Shown here: positions 44,278 to 53,308 of the stretch, piece by piece | Numbering within the stretch: the stretch's first letter is position 1 | Layout: every line of letters begins with the position of its first letter | From: Streptomyces sp. WZ-12 | Lineage (GTDB): Bacteria > Actinomycetota > Actinomycetes > Streptomycetales > Streptomycetaceae | Assembly (NCBI RefSeq): GCF_028898845.1 | Contig: NZ_CP118574.1 | Coordinates: 1,054,001 to 1,118,000 of the forward strand | Length of the DNA stretch: 64,000 bases | Reading direction: 5' to 3' | Notes under the pieces: model-generated | Database searches by the model: none | Told to the model about the DNA's origin: nothing | What the model saw: only the letters and a program-made list of their open reading frames with translations | Translations under genes and position numbers: made by a program

Positions 44278-44320
44278 AACCTCTGATCGATGCCTCGCCC
44301 CACAACGGAAGGCCCCGTCG

Positions 44321-45859
44321 ATGTCCTCCACCACGCACAGCAAGGAGTTGCGACGACTCGCTCTCTCCGTCCTCCAGCCGGGCTTCGTGGGCACCGAGGC
44401 GCCGGACTGGGTCCTGCGCGCCATCGGTGACGGACTGTCATCCGTCGTGCTCTTCGCCCGGAACATCGCCTCGGCCGAGCAGGTCGCCCGACTGGCCGCT
44501 CAACTCCGCGCCGAGAACCCGGCATTGATCATCGCGATCGACGAGGAGGCCGGGGACGTCACCCGGCTGGAATCCGCGACCGGCGCCACCCGGCCCGGCA
44601 ACCTCGCCCTCGGCACCGTGGACGACCCGGAGCTGACCGAGGCCGTCGCCCGCGACCTGGGGCACCAACTGCGCGCCGCCGGCGTGAGCCTGGACTACGC
44701 GCCCAGCGTGGACGTCAACTCCAACCCCGACAACCCCATCATCGGCGTCCGCTCGTTCGGCGCCGATCCCGCGCGGGTCTCCCGCCACGCCACGGCCTGG
44801 ATCCGGGGCCTACAGTCGGCCGGCGTGGCCGCCTGCGCCAAGCACTTCCCCGGGCACGGGGACGTCGCCGTCGACTCCCACCACGGCCTGCCCCGTTACG
44901 ACGCGAGCCCGGACGAGATCGCCGCGCAGGCGCTGCCGCCCTTCCGGGCGGCGGTGGCGGCGGGCGTGGGCGCGGTGATGAGCGGCCACCTCCTGGTGCC
45001 CGCCCACGACGCCGACCTCCCGGCCACCCTGAGCCCCCGACTCCTCAACGACCTGCTCCGCAAGGAACTCGGCTTCGAGGGGCTGATCGTCACCGACGCC
45101 ATCGAGATGGGCGCCGTCGCGGACCGCTACGGCATCGGAGGCGCCGCGGTCCGGGCCGTCGCCGCCGGCGCGGATGCGGTCTGCGTCGGCGGGGAGAACG
45201 CCGACGAGGCCACCGTGGCCCGCCTGGTCGAGGCGCTCACCACCGCCTCGTCCGGCGGCGAACGCGCCGCGGAGCGCCTCGAAGAGGCCGCCGAACGGGT
45301 CCGGGCGTTCGCCGCGTGGTCCCGGGCGCTGGGTCGCAGCGCCCCGGTGGACCCCGTCAACCGGGACATCGGCTTCGTCGCCGCCCGCCGCGCCATCCGG
45401 CTGCGCGGCGCCGCGGCCGCCGCCCTCCCCCTGGCCGCTCCCCCGCACGTGGTGGAGCTGGTGCCCTCGACCAACCTCGCCATCGGCAAGGAGACGCCGT
45501 GGGGCGTCGGCGCACCGCTGCGGGAACGGCTGCCCGGCACCACCTTCGTCCGGGTCCCGCATCAGCAACTCGCCGACCGGCCGGCGGTGTTGGCCGACCA
45601 CGCGCTGGCCCCCGCCGCCGGGCGCCCGCTGGTCGTCGTCGTCCGGGACGCCGCCCGGCACGCGTGGATGGGCCGCGCGCTGGTCGAGCTCACCGCGGCC
45701 CGCCCGGATGCCGTCGTGGTCGAGATGGGCCTGCCGGGCGGCTCGCTTCCCGGAGCCGTGCAGGTCCTCACGCACGGCGCGACGGCCGCCTCCGGCGTCG
45801 CCGCGGCGGAGGTGCTGGCGGGCGGCCGCCCGGGACGGGCCGCGGCGGTCTCCGGCTAG
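44321..45859 (+). CDS. GH3 beta-N-acetylhexosaminidase (NagZ-like)
   Basis: 512 residues. The bacterial NagZ signature KHFPGHGDVAVDSHHGLP carries the catalytic His/Asp loop and the nucleophile is Asp in IVTDAIEMGA. A C-terminal alpha/beta domain follows (residues 370-512). No signal peptide is seen, so it acts on imported chitobiose or muropeptide fragments, releasing GlcNAc. Two dre-like sites and a good promoter upstream fit control by DasR, whose effector is GlcN-6-P. It is divergent from the five-gene operon. Confidence 0.9.
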   Translation: MSSTTHSKELRRLALSVLQPGFVGTEAPDWVLRAIGDGLSSVVLFARNIASAEQVARLAAQLRAENPALIIAIDEEAGDVTRLESATGATRPGNLALGTVDDPELTEAVARDLGHQLRAAGVSLDYAPSVDVNSNPDNPIIGVRSFGADPARVSRHATAWIRGLQSAGVAACAKHFPGHGDVAVDSHHGLPRYDASPDEIAAQALPPFRAAVAAGVGAVMSGHLLVPAHDADLPATLSPRLLNDLLRKELGFEGLIVTDAIEMGAVADRYGIGGAAVRAVAAGADAVCVGGENADEATVARLVEALTTASSGGERAAERLEEAAERVRAFAAWSRALGRSAPVDPVNRDIGFVAARRAIRLRGAAAAALPLAAPPHVVELVPSTNLAIGKETPWGVGAPLRERLPGTTFVRVPHQQLADRPAVLADHALAPAAGRPLVVVVRDAARHAWMGRALVELTAARPDAVVVEMGLPGGSLPGAVQVLTHGATAASGVAAAEVLAGGRPGRAAAVSG

Positions 45860-45949
45860 GGCGCACCGGCACCGTCGTCGTGGGCGGCGCCCGACGGCCT
45901 CGGCGCGCAAAGCGCCCAACCGGCCGCCGCCCGGGGCCCGTTCGCCGGT

Positions 45950-46483
45950 TCAGGCGTCGCGCCGTTGGGCGGCCTCGGTGAGGGTCCTGAGGACGGCCGG
46001 GGGCAGGCCCAGGTGGTGACCGACCCAGGCGGGGTCGCGGCCGTGATCCAACAGGATCCAGGCGGTGTGCAGTTGCTCCAGGTCGGGGGCGCCGGGGGCG
46101 GCGAGCAGGGGGCGGAGTTCCTGGAGCGGGAAGCCCTCCAGGGCTTTGGCGTCGAACCAGCCCTCGGGCCCCGCCCTTGGGGGCGCGGGGTGGTGGACCT
46201 CGTGGCTAGGGGCGTGCCGCAGCTTCCAGATCGCCCGGAACAGCACGAGCACCACGACCACGACGGCGACGAGCGCGCCGCTGAGGGCCGGTTGCACATG
46301 GGGCGGCGCCACGCGCAGCACGGTGACCACGGCCGCACCCCCGGCGATGACGACCAGCACCGCGGTGAGCTCGGGGCTCCAACGACGCGGCGCCTCCCGC
46401 TGGTTCGGCGCGGTGCGCGCGGGGTGGTGTCCCTCGGCGTTGCCGGGGCGGTGGCGGAGGCGGGGTGCGGGCATGTCGCTCAT
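45950..46483 (-). CDS. NRAMP-operon small membrane protein with C-terminal helical tail domain
   Basis: 177 residues: two helices (LTAVLVVIAGGAAVVTVLRV and LSGALVAVVVVVLVLFRAIW) followed by a soluble tail ending EQLHTAWILLDHGRDPAWVG... LPPAVLRTLTEAAQ. The tail resembles that of the small protein after the second NRAMP gene. The ATG overlaps the NRAMP TGA (ATGA). It is likely an accessory subunit or regulator of the transporter; function not known. Confidence 0.7.
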   Translation of the reverse strand: MSDMPAPRLRHRPGNAEGHHPARTAPNQREAPRRWSPELTAVLVVIAGGAAVVTVLRVAPPHVQPALSGALVAVVVVVLVLFRAIWKLRHAPSHEVHHPAPPRAGPEGWFDAKALEGFPLQELRPLLAAPGAPDLEQLHTAWILLDHGRDPAWVGHHLGLPPAVLRTLTEAAQRRDA

Positions 46484-48324
46484 CCGATCTGAATGGCCTT
46501 GACCAAGAGCAGCAGGGCGGCGATCACCAGATAGCCGCGGAGCAGTCCCATGCCCAGCTTCAGGCCCGGCGACCAGACGACGGGTTCGAGGAGGGCGAGC
46601 GGCGGCATCCGCCAACTCTCGCGGTCGGCGCGGGAGACCACGGCGGTGGGCGGCCGCCCCCGGCGGGCGAGGCGGAGCCAGGCGGTGGCGCCGAGGAGCC
46701 CGACGCCGAGGGCGCCGGCCGCCCACAGGCCGACCTTCAGGGCGTTCAGGGACGGGAAGAGGGTGGTGGCGACGAGGATGCCGGAGAGCGCCAGCAGAAC
46801 CACGATGATCAGGGCGGCCACCGCGTTGAGCCAGCGCGGGTTGGTCCACGGGCCCAGCACGGCGCGGTCGTTGCAGAGCAGCAGCAGGAAGGTGCTGGCC
46901 GAGGGCAGCAGCAGTCCGGCCAGGGCCTGGACGGCGGTGGTGATCAGGCCCAGGGGCGCGCCGGGCAGCAGCACGACGGCGGCGGCGACCAGCACCATGC
47001 CGGTGTAGCTGGCGTAGAACCCCTTGGCCTCGCGGAAGCTGCGGTGCAGGGAGTGGCTGCGGTTGAAGACGTCGCCGAAGGCGTAGCTGGTGGCCAGCGT
47101 GACGGCGGCCGCGCCGATGATCGAGGCGTCCAGCAGCACGATGGCGAACAACGCGCCCAGGACGCGGCTGTGCGCGCCCAGGGCGTCGGCGACGCCGAGC
47201 GCGTCGGTGAAGTGGCCGGCCGCGCCGGTCCCGCGGACCGCGTAGTCGGCGACGATGACGATGGCGATGGCACCGCCGACCACGAAGAGGGAACCGAGGA
47301 CCGTGTCGGCGCGCTCGTGGCCGATGAACCGCGGCGTGATGCGCTTGTCGATGATGTTGGACTGCTGGAAGAACAGTTGCCAGGGGGCCACCGTGGTGCC
47401 GACGATCGCGATGATCAACAGGACCGCGAGCGGGGTGAAGCCGCCCTGGACGCCGGGCACCACCAGGTGGTAGGCGGCGTCCCCGAAGCGCGGGTGGGAC
47501 AGCAGGGCCAGCGGCACCAGCAGCAGGCTGACGGTGATGAAGGCCAGCATCGCCCGTTCCCAGCGGCGGAAGCTGCCGGTCGCGGTGATCCCCACCAGGA
47601 GGCAGGCGGAGACCGGCACCGCGACGTACTTGCTGATGCCGAAGTAGCCGAGGGCCAGGGAGACTCCGATGAACTCGGTGACGATGGTGAGGACGTTCAG
47701 CACGAACAGGTCGACGACGCTGAACCAGCCCCAGAACCTGCCGAACCGCTCCAGGATCAGCCGCGCGTGACCGACCCCGGTGACGGCGCCGAGCCGCACC
47801 ACCATCTCCTGGTTGACGATCAGCACGGGGACGAGCAGCAGCAGGACCCACAGCAGGCTGTACCCGTGGTTCTGGCCGGCCTGGGCGTAAGTGGCGACGC
47901 CGCCCGCGTCGTTGTCGCCGACCATCACCACCAGTCCGGGGCCGACGATCGCCAGGAAGGTGAGCAGGCGGCGCTTGAGGCTGCGCCCGAGGTCGGCGTC
48001 GTCGGCGCGGATGCGACCGAGGGCGCCTTCGATGTCGTCGTCGCGGGTGGTGCGCGGAGCGCGCGCGGGGCCGGTGGGCGAGCGCGGCCGTCGGGACGCG
48101 TCGGCCCTGGTCCGCGTCGGCGGTGGGCGGGCCCCGGGCGCCGGAGTGGGGCGGCCGGGGTGCGGGCCCGCGGGCGGGGTGGCGGGGCCGGCGCCGCGTT
48201 CGGGCGGTGGGGCCTGCGGGTTGGGGGGCGGGGGTGGTTCGGGCGTTCGGCGCGGTCCGGGCCGTGGGGCCGGTCCCGTGGGGCGCGGTGGCCGCTCAGG
48301 CCGCCGCGGTGCTCCGCCCGTCAC
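46480..48324 (-). CDS. NRAMP-related divalent metal transporter with Pro-rich N-terminus
   Basis: 614 residues; about 95 residues of Pro/Arg-rich extension precede an 11-helix NRAMP core. TM1 has GDNDAGG (137-142) where NRAMPs have DPGN, and TM6 has TTVAPWQLFFQQS where NRAMPs have a MPH motif. The Met that selects Mn/Fe is therefore replaced by Ala, as reported for NRAMP-related magnesium transporters. Coupling to an MgtE-N/CBS protein (GTGA overlap) strengthens a Mg2+ role. GTG 48324 was chosen for this overlap. Confidence 0.85.
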   Translation of the reverse strand: MTGGAPRRPERPPRPTGPAPRPGPRRTPEPPPPPNPQAPPPERGAGPATPPAGPHPGRPTPAPGARPPPTRTRADASRRPRSPTGPARAPRTTRDDDIEGALGRIRADDADLGRSLKRRLLTFLAIVGPGLVVMVGDNDAGGVATYAQAGQNHGYSLLWVLLLLVPVLIVNQEMVVRLGAVTGVGHARLILERFGRFWGWFSVVDLFVLNVLTIVTEFIGVSLALGYFGISKYVAVPVSACLLVGITATGSFRRWERAMLAFITVSLLLVPLALLSHPRFGDAAYHLVVPGVQGGFTPLAVLLIIAIVGTTVAPWQLFFQQSNIIDKRITPRFIGHERADTVLGSLFVVGGAIAIVIVADYAVRGTGAAGHFTDALGVADALGAHSRVLGALFAIVLLDASIIGAAAVTLATSYAFGDVFNRSHSLHRSFREAKGFYASYTGMVLVAAAVVLLPGAPLGLITTAVQALAGLLLPSASTFLLLLCNDRAVLGPWTNPRWLNAVAALIIVVLLALSGILVATTLFPSLNALKVGLWAAGALGVGLLGATAWLRLARRGRPPTAVVSRADRESWRMPPLALLEPVVWSPGLKLGMGLLRGYLVIAALLLLVKAIQIG

Positions 48325-49652
48325 GGCCGTTCCCGCTGCTGGGGCGCGATCGCGGTGCGGTGCACGGCCGGTGCCGGCGCCGGCTCCCGACGCCGCCAGT
48401 CCTCCGGCAGCATCGCTTCCAGCACGTCGTCGACGGTGATCAGGCCCAGCAGGACCTCGCTCTCGTCCACGACGGGCAGGGTGGTCAGGTTGTAGTCGGC
48501 CATCAGCAGCGCGACGTCCACCAGGTCGGTGTCGGGCCGCACCCGGACCGGGTCCGGCTCGCTCACCTCGCCCAACGTCGCCTGCGGATCGGCCTGGAGC
48601 AGCTCCACCAGGCGCACCGCGGCGACCAGCCGTCCCTCGTCGTCCGTCGCGTAGGCACTGGTCAGGGCCTCGGGTTGGAGGTGGCGGGAGTGGTGCAGCG
48701 CGGTGACGGCCGCGGCGATGCGGGTCCCGGCGGGCAGCGCCAGGAAGTCCATCGCCATCAGCCCGCCCGCGGTGTCGGGGTTGAAGCCGAGCAGGGTCTT
48801 GACCTTGCTGCGCTGGGCCGGCGGCAGCAGGTCCAACACGCGGCGCCGGCGGGGCTGCGGCAGGTCCTCCAGCGCATCGGCGGCGTCGTCGGCCCGCATC
48901 CGGCCGAGCACCGCGGCGATCTCCTGGTCGCTGCGGGTGCCGAGGAGCCGGGTGGCCCGCTCCTCCTCCAACTCCTCGAAGACGTCCGCCTCCAGCTCCG
49001 GGTCCTGGTGGACGCGGCCGAGGATCTCGCGCTCCTCGTCCTTGGAGGCGTCTTCGAGCAGATCGGCGATCTCCGCGGGACGCAGGCCGCGCATCCGCGT
49101 CGTCGGGCGGCGGGCAAGGACGCTGCCGCGGTGTCCGATCAGCGGCTCGAAGCCCTTCCAGTCCCGGCAGCGGTTCTCGCGGCGGTGGCCGGCCAGGCGC
49201 CGCAACGGGCCGCGGGGGCGGCGGGTGTCGAGCCCGGAGAGCAGCCAGCGGCCGTTGCGGCGGGCCAGTTCGACGTCGGAGGCGCGCACCAGCCGGGCCT
49301 TGGCCACGTCGATCAGCCGGTGGCCGAGCACATCGGCGCGCAACAACACCTCCCCCTCGCGGCGGCGGAACGGCCGCAGGTCCAACTTGGCGCTCTCCAG
49401 CCGGACCTGGCCGCCCCCGTCGAACGACGTCAACTGCTCGACGGGGACGAACAGCTCGCGGCGGCCGACCCGGACCACCAGCCCGGTCACCTCCGGGTAG
49501 TCCGTGCCGCGCAGCCGCACGATGACATCGGCCAGCCGCCCGAGCGTCCGCCCCCGGCGGTCGGCGACGGGGCGCCGAACCAGCGCGGAGAGACGCAGCG
49601 GCGCCGGCCGTTGCTCGGCGGGCGGCCCGGAGGAAAGGGGGCTGACGGCCAT
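48321..49652 (-). CDS. soluble MgtE N-terminal/CBS sensor protein with PRC-barrels
   Basis: 443 residues without membrane helices. Residues 20-180 hold PRC-barrel-like repeats (ADRRGRTLGRLADVIVRL; LGHRLIDVAKARLVRASDVEL). Residues 205-310 match the MgtE_N superhelix (LRPAEIADLLEDASKDEEREIL, AAVLGRMRADDAADALEDLP). Two CBS domains follow, ending LPVVDESEVLLGLITVDDVLEAML. In MgtE these parts sense cytosolic Mg2+ and gate the channel; here the membrane domain is absent and an NRAMP-like transporter is the next gene, overlapping by 4 nt. It probably regulates that transporter. Confidence 0.85.
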   Translation of the reverse strand: MAVSPLSSGPPAEQRPAPLRLSALVRRPVADRRGRTLGRLADVIVRLRGTDYPEVTGLVVRVGRRELFVPVEQLTSFDGGGQVRLESAKLDLRPFRRREGEVLLRADVLGHRLIDVAKARLVRASDVELARRNGRWLLSGLDTRRPRGPLRRLAGHRRENRCRDWKGFEPLIGHRGSVLARRPTTRMRGLRPAEIADLLEDASKDEEREILGRVHQDPELEADVFEELEEERATRLLGTRSDQEIAAVLGRMRADDAADALEDLPQPRRRRVLDLLPPAQRSKVKTLLGFNPDTAGGLMAMDFLALPAGTRIAAAVTALHHSRHLQPEALTSAYATDDEGRLVAAVRLVELLQADPQATLGEVSEPDPVRVRPDTDLVDVALLMADYNLTTLPVVDESEVLLGLITVDDVLEAMLPEDWRRREPAPAPAVHRTAIAPQQRERP

Positions 49653-50106
49653 GGCTCTGCCCTGCCCTGGGGTGCGGTCGGGGCGGCGTCGCCGCCGTCG
49701 CGTCAACGGCACACCACGACGCCTCCCCCTCCATCTTGCGAGGTGTCCGGGCCCGGCGCGAGACCTCTCGGCGCCGGGCCGCTGCGGCGTGCACGGAGCG
49801 GCGTGCGACGGTGACTCCCCGCTGGTTTCCCGGTAACTCCCTGCGTTTATTTGCATACGAATGCAACAAGCGGCAGACTTTGCGCGGTATTTCCGCGGCA
49901 CGCACACGAGGAAGGGAGGCGGCCGTGAGCGGCGAACCTCATAGTCCCGGCTGTCTTCCGGGCAGCGCCTGACCTCCCTGTCCCCTTCCCCAACTCTTCG
50001 TCCTCGTTGCCGGCGCCGACGTTCTCGCGCGCGCCGGTGACCGTTCTGTCGTGGTCCGGCTGTGCCATCGTCGGTCCGCAGACCGTCGTGCACCGGGGGG
50101 TGTCCC
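49653..50106. other. 454-bp divergent gap of the metal island
   Basis: No gene is seen. An AT-rich patch around 49845-49895 carries the 16-bp palindrome listed separately and must include promoters of the sensor/NRAMP operon and of the ABC transporter. Confidence 0.45.
49851..49866. promoter_or_regulatory. palindrome TTGCATACGAATGCAA
   Basis: Perfect 6-bp arms with a 4-nt centre in the divergent control region. A second copy with 12 of 16 identical bases lies upstream of the M-box/NRAMP gene. It resembles the TTGC...GCAA layout of metal-regulator boxes; the ArsR protein of this island is one candidate ligand. Confidence 0.55.
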
Positions 50107-51864
50107 GTGACGTTTCCGTCGTTGTCCGCCGTGTCCCGCGCCTCGTTGCCCGCCCGGGTGGCCGGGCGGCTGGCCCGCATGCCGTGGATGGACGTGGCGG
50201 TGGCCGCGGCGGTGCTGGTGGGGATGTATCTGTTGCTGCGGGCCGGCGGCACGGGGACGCCGGTGTCGTTCGACCCGTCCCATGTCGTCGCGGTGGACAC
50301 CGATCCCGCGAAGCTGCCGTACTACGCGGCGCGGAGCCTGCTGCGGATGTTCGCCGCGCTGGCGGCCGCGGTCACCTTCGCCGTGGGGTACGCCTATGCC
50401 GCGGCGCGCAGCCGGCGGCTGGAGCGGGTGTTGATCCCGGCGTTGGACATCCTCCAGTCCATACCGGTGCTCGGCTTCCTGACGGTGGCGGTGGCCGGAT
50501 TCGTCTCGCTCTTCCCCGGCTCGACCCTCGGCCTGGAGTGCGCCTCGGTCTTCGCGATCTTCACGTCGCAGGCGTGGAACATGGCCTTCGGCTTCTACCA
50601 CGCACTGATCACGCTGCCGCGCGAGTTGGACGAGGTCTCCCGCTCGCTCCGCTTCACCCGCTGGATGCGGTTCTGGCGGATCGAGCTGCCGGCCGGCGCG
50701 ATCGGCCTGGTGTGGAACGGCATGATGAGCTTCGGTGGCGGCTGGTTCTTCCTGGTCGCCTCCGAGGGCATCAGCGTCGCCGGCCACAGCTACCCGCTGC
50801 CCGGCGTGGGCTCGTTCGCCGGCACCGCCATCGCCGACGGGGACCTGGGCAAGGTCGGCTGGGCGGTGGCCACCATGGCGGTCATGGTGACGGCGGTGAA
50901 CCTCGTCTTCTGGCGCCCGCTGACCGCCTGGGCGGAGCGGTTCAAGAACGAGCAGTCCGAGGCCACCGACGTGCACCGCTCGCTGGTGCTGAACCTGCTG
51001 CGCCGCTCGCCCTGGCCGCGCCGGTGGGGCCGACTGCTGCGCCCGTTGGGCGAGTTGCTGGGCCGGGCGGGGCGCATCCTGGGCACCGACGATCCGCCGC
51101 TGGCGGGCCGCCGGGCCCAACGGCGCACCGGCGACCTGGTCTTCGCGGTGGCGGCCGGTGGGCTGATCGTCTGGGGGCTGGCCGATCTGCTGGGCTACCT
51201 CCACCACCGCACCGGCCTCGGCGTCTTCGTCGAGCCGCTGCTGCTGGGGCTGGCCACGCTGGCCCGCGTGGTGCTGCTGGTCGCGGTGGCCACGGTGGTG
51301 TGGGTACCGATCGGCGTGAAGATCGGCTTCTCGCCGCGACTGGCCCGGATCGCCCAACCGCTGGTCCAACTGCTGGCCAGCTTCCCCGCCAACTTCCTCT
51401 TCCCGCTGGCGACCTGGTTCTTCCTGCGGACCGGGCTGTCCCTGAACGTCGGCGGGGTGCTGCTGATGGCGCTGGGCGCCCAGTGGTACATCCTCTTCAA
51501 CACCATCGCGGGCGCCGCCGCCATCCCCGCCGACCTCCGCGAGGCCATGGACGACCTCGGCGTCCGCGGCTGGCAGCGCTGGCGCCGCCTGATCATCCCG
51601 GGCATCTTCCCCTCGTACGTCACCGGCGCGCTCACCGCCTCCGGCGGCGCCTGGAACGCCTCGATCGTCTCCGAGGTCGTCACCTTCGGCGGCACCTCGC
51701 TCTCCGCCACCGGCCTGGGCGCCTACGTCTTCCGGGCCACCGCCGAGGGCAACTACCCGCATCTGCTCGCCGGCGTCGCGGTGATGGCCGCCTATGTCGT
51801 CGCCCTCAACCGGCTGCTGTGGCGCAGGCTCTACCGCCTCGCCGAGGCCCGCTACGCGCTCTGA
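50107..51864 (+). CDS. ABC transporter permease, duplicated NitT/TauT-type domains
   Basis: 585 residues with two BPD_transp_1 domains in one chain. Each half has the EAA loop pattern: LPRELDEVSRSLRFTRWMRFWRIELPAG in the first, IPADLREAMDDLGVRGWQRWRRLIIPG in the second, with conserved LDILQSIPVLGFL and LLASFPANFLFPLATWFF stretches. It forms a complete membrane pore alone. The GTG start at 50107 has GGGGGT upstream. The ATPase gene follows after 43 nt. Substrate is unknown; context suggests a metal or anion. Confidence 0.87.
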   Translation: MTFPSLSAVSRASLPARVAGRLARMPWMDVAVAAAVLVGMYLLLRAGGTGTPVSFDPSHVVAVDTDPAKLPYYAARSLLRMFAALAAAVTFAVGYAYAAARSRRLERVLIPALDILQSIPVLGFLTVAVAGFVSLFPGSTLGLECASVFAIFTSQAWNMAFGFYHALITLPRELDEVSRSLRFTRWMRFWRIELPAGAIGLVWNGMMSFGGGWFFLVASEGISVAGHSYPLPGVGSFAGTAIADGDLGKVGWAVATMAVMVTAVNLVFWRPLTAWAERFKNEQSEATDVHRSLVLNLLRRSPWPRRWGRLLRPLGELLGRAGRILGTDDPPLAGRRAQRRTGDLVFAVAAGGLIVWGLADLLGYLHHRTGLGVFVEPLLLGLATLARVVLLVAVATVVWVPIGVKIGFSPRLARIAQPLVQLLASFPANFLFPLATWFFLRTGLSLNVGGVLLMALGAQWYILFNTIAGAAAIPADLREAMDDLGVRGWQRWRRLIIPGIFPSYVTGALTASGGAWNASIVSEVVTFGGTSLSATGLGAYVFRATAEGNYPHLLAGVAVMAAYVVALNRLLWRRLYRLAEARYAL

Positions 51865-51907
51865 CCCCCGCCCGACGAGACACCCGCCCGACGAAAGGAG
51901 CCGCGCC

Positions 51908-53299
51908 GTGGACCCCAGCGCCCTCCGGGACGCACCCGTCCGCCCGACCGACGACGAGGTCCTCCTCGCCGCCCGCGCCCTCACCAAGTCCTACGCCGGT
52001 GCCGGCGGCGAACTCCCCGTCCTGGCCGGCATCGACCTGGAGATCCGCACCGGCGAGATCGTCGCGCTGCTCGGCCGCTCCGGCTCCGGCAAGTCGACCC
52101 TGCTGCGCTGCCTGGCCGGCCTGATCCCACCCAGCTCCGGCAGCGTGGTCTACCGGGGCGAACCGCTGGCCGGCGCCAACCCGGGCAGCGCCATGGTCTT
52201 CCAGACGTTCGCCCTGCTGCCGTGGCTGACGGTGCAACAGAACGTCGAACTCGGCCTGGAGGCAAGGGGGTTGCGGCGCGCCGAACGGACCGCAGCGGCC
52301 CTCCAGGCGATCGACCTGATCGGGCTGGACGGCTTCGCGTCCGCCTACCCCAAGGAGCTGTCCGGCGGGATGCGGCAGCGCGTCGGCTTCGCCCGTGCGC
52401 TGGTCGTCGAGCCCGATGTGCTGATGATGGACGAGCCGTTCTCCGCCCTCGACGTGCTCACCGCCGAGAACCTCCGCGGCGAGCTGCTGGAGCTGTGGGA
52501 GTCGGGCCAGTTCCCCACCCGCGCCGTCGTCCTGGTCACCCACAACATCGAGGAGGCGGTGTTGATGGCCGACCGCGTGGTCGTCCTCGACACCCGGCCC
52601 GGCACCCTCAAGGCCGCCTTCGACATACCGCTGGCGCGCCCCCGCGACCGCGGCGCCCCCGAGTTCGACGCCCTGGTCGACCGGCTGTACCGGGTGATGA
52701 CCGGCCGCGACAAGGAACCGGGGCCCGCCCGGCTCGGCCGCCCCGAGACGTGCGACCCCGGGCGCCGCACCCCGGCCAACACCCCGCTGCCGCAAGCCAG
52801 CGTCGACGGAATGGCCGGCCTCGCCGAGATCCTGGCCCGGCGCGGCGACCGCTGCGATCTGGCCGACCTCGCCGACGAACTCGGGCTGGAGGTCGACGAC
52901 TTGCTGCCCATGGTCGACGCCCTGGACCTCCTCGGCTTCGCCGTCGTCCACGGCGGGGAGCTCCAACTCACCGGCGAGGGCAGCGGGTTCGCCGGCGCGG
53001 ACGTCCAGGACTCCAAGAAGATCTTCGCCCGCGCGGTGCTCGACTCGGCGCCCCTGGTCCGCCTGATCGTCACCAGTCTCCAGCGCCGGGACGGCACCCT
53101 GCGCGCCGGGTTCTTCCGCGACCTGCTCGCCCACCACTTCACCGGCGAGCAGATCGCCCGACAGTTGGAGACCGCCACCGACTGGGGCCGCTACGCCGCG
53201 CTGTTCGGCTACGACGCCGGCCCGGAGCAGTACACCCTCGACGAGGGCGGCACCGGCCTCGACGTCCGACGGCCCGGCGCGTACCCGCCCACCGGCTGA
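51908..53299 (+). CDS. ABC transporter ATPase with C-terminal AAA-associated domain
   Basis: 463 residues. ATPase: Walker A LLGRSGSGKSTLL, Q-loop VFQTFALLPWLTV, signature LSGGMRQRV, Walker B VLMMDEPFSALD, H-loop VTHNIEE, in residues 20-250. A linker then leads to a helical AAA-associated C-domain (residues 295-440: EILARRGDRCDLADLADELG, DSKKIFARAVLDSAPLVRLI, FFRDLLAHHFTGEQIARQLET) found in nitrate/bicarbonate-type ABC ATPases. AAAGGAG precedes GTG 51908. No substrate-binding protein gene is near. Confidence 0.88.
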   Translation: MDPSALRDAPVRPTDDEVLLAARALTKSYAGAGGELPVLAGIDLEIRTGEIVALLGRSGSGKSTLLRCLAGLIPPSSGSVVYRGEPLAGANPGSAMVFQTFALLPWLTVQQNVELGLEARGLRRAERTAAALQAIDLIGLDGFASAYPKELSGGMRQRVGFARALVVEPDVLMMDEPFSALDVLTAENLRGELLELWESGQFPTRAVVLVTHNIEEAVLMADRVVVLDTRPGTLKAAFDIPLARPRDRGAPEFDALVDRLYRVMTGRDKEPGPARLGRPETCDPGRRTPANTPLPQASVDGMAGLAEILARRGDRCDLADLADELGLEVDDLLPMVDALDLLGFAVVHGGELQLTGEGSGFAGADVQDSKKIFARAVLDSAPLVRLIVTSLQRRDGTLRAGFFRDLLAHHFTGEQIARQLETATDWGRYAALFGYDAGPEQYTLDEGGTGLDVRRPGAYPPTG

Positions 53300-53308
53300 C
53301 CGGCCCGC

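Larger units (their letters stand above)
43806..44320. other. 515-bp divergent control region between the operon and the GH3 gene
   Basis: It contains no gene. It holds three dre-like 16-mers and two TTGACA boxes of opposite orientation, listed separately, so both transcription units appear to be under a common DasR-type regulator. Confidence 0.6.

Noticed and set aside
37249..45859. Reading the chitinase, five-gene operon and GH3 gene as one operon
   Set aside because: They are on different strands with separate promoter-like regions; only a shared regulator is suggested.
46465..48495. A 676-residue plus-strand frame opposite the NRAMP operon
   Set aside because: Gln/Glu/Gly/Asp-rich mirror translation typical of antisense frames of membrane proteins in high-GC DNA.
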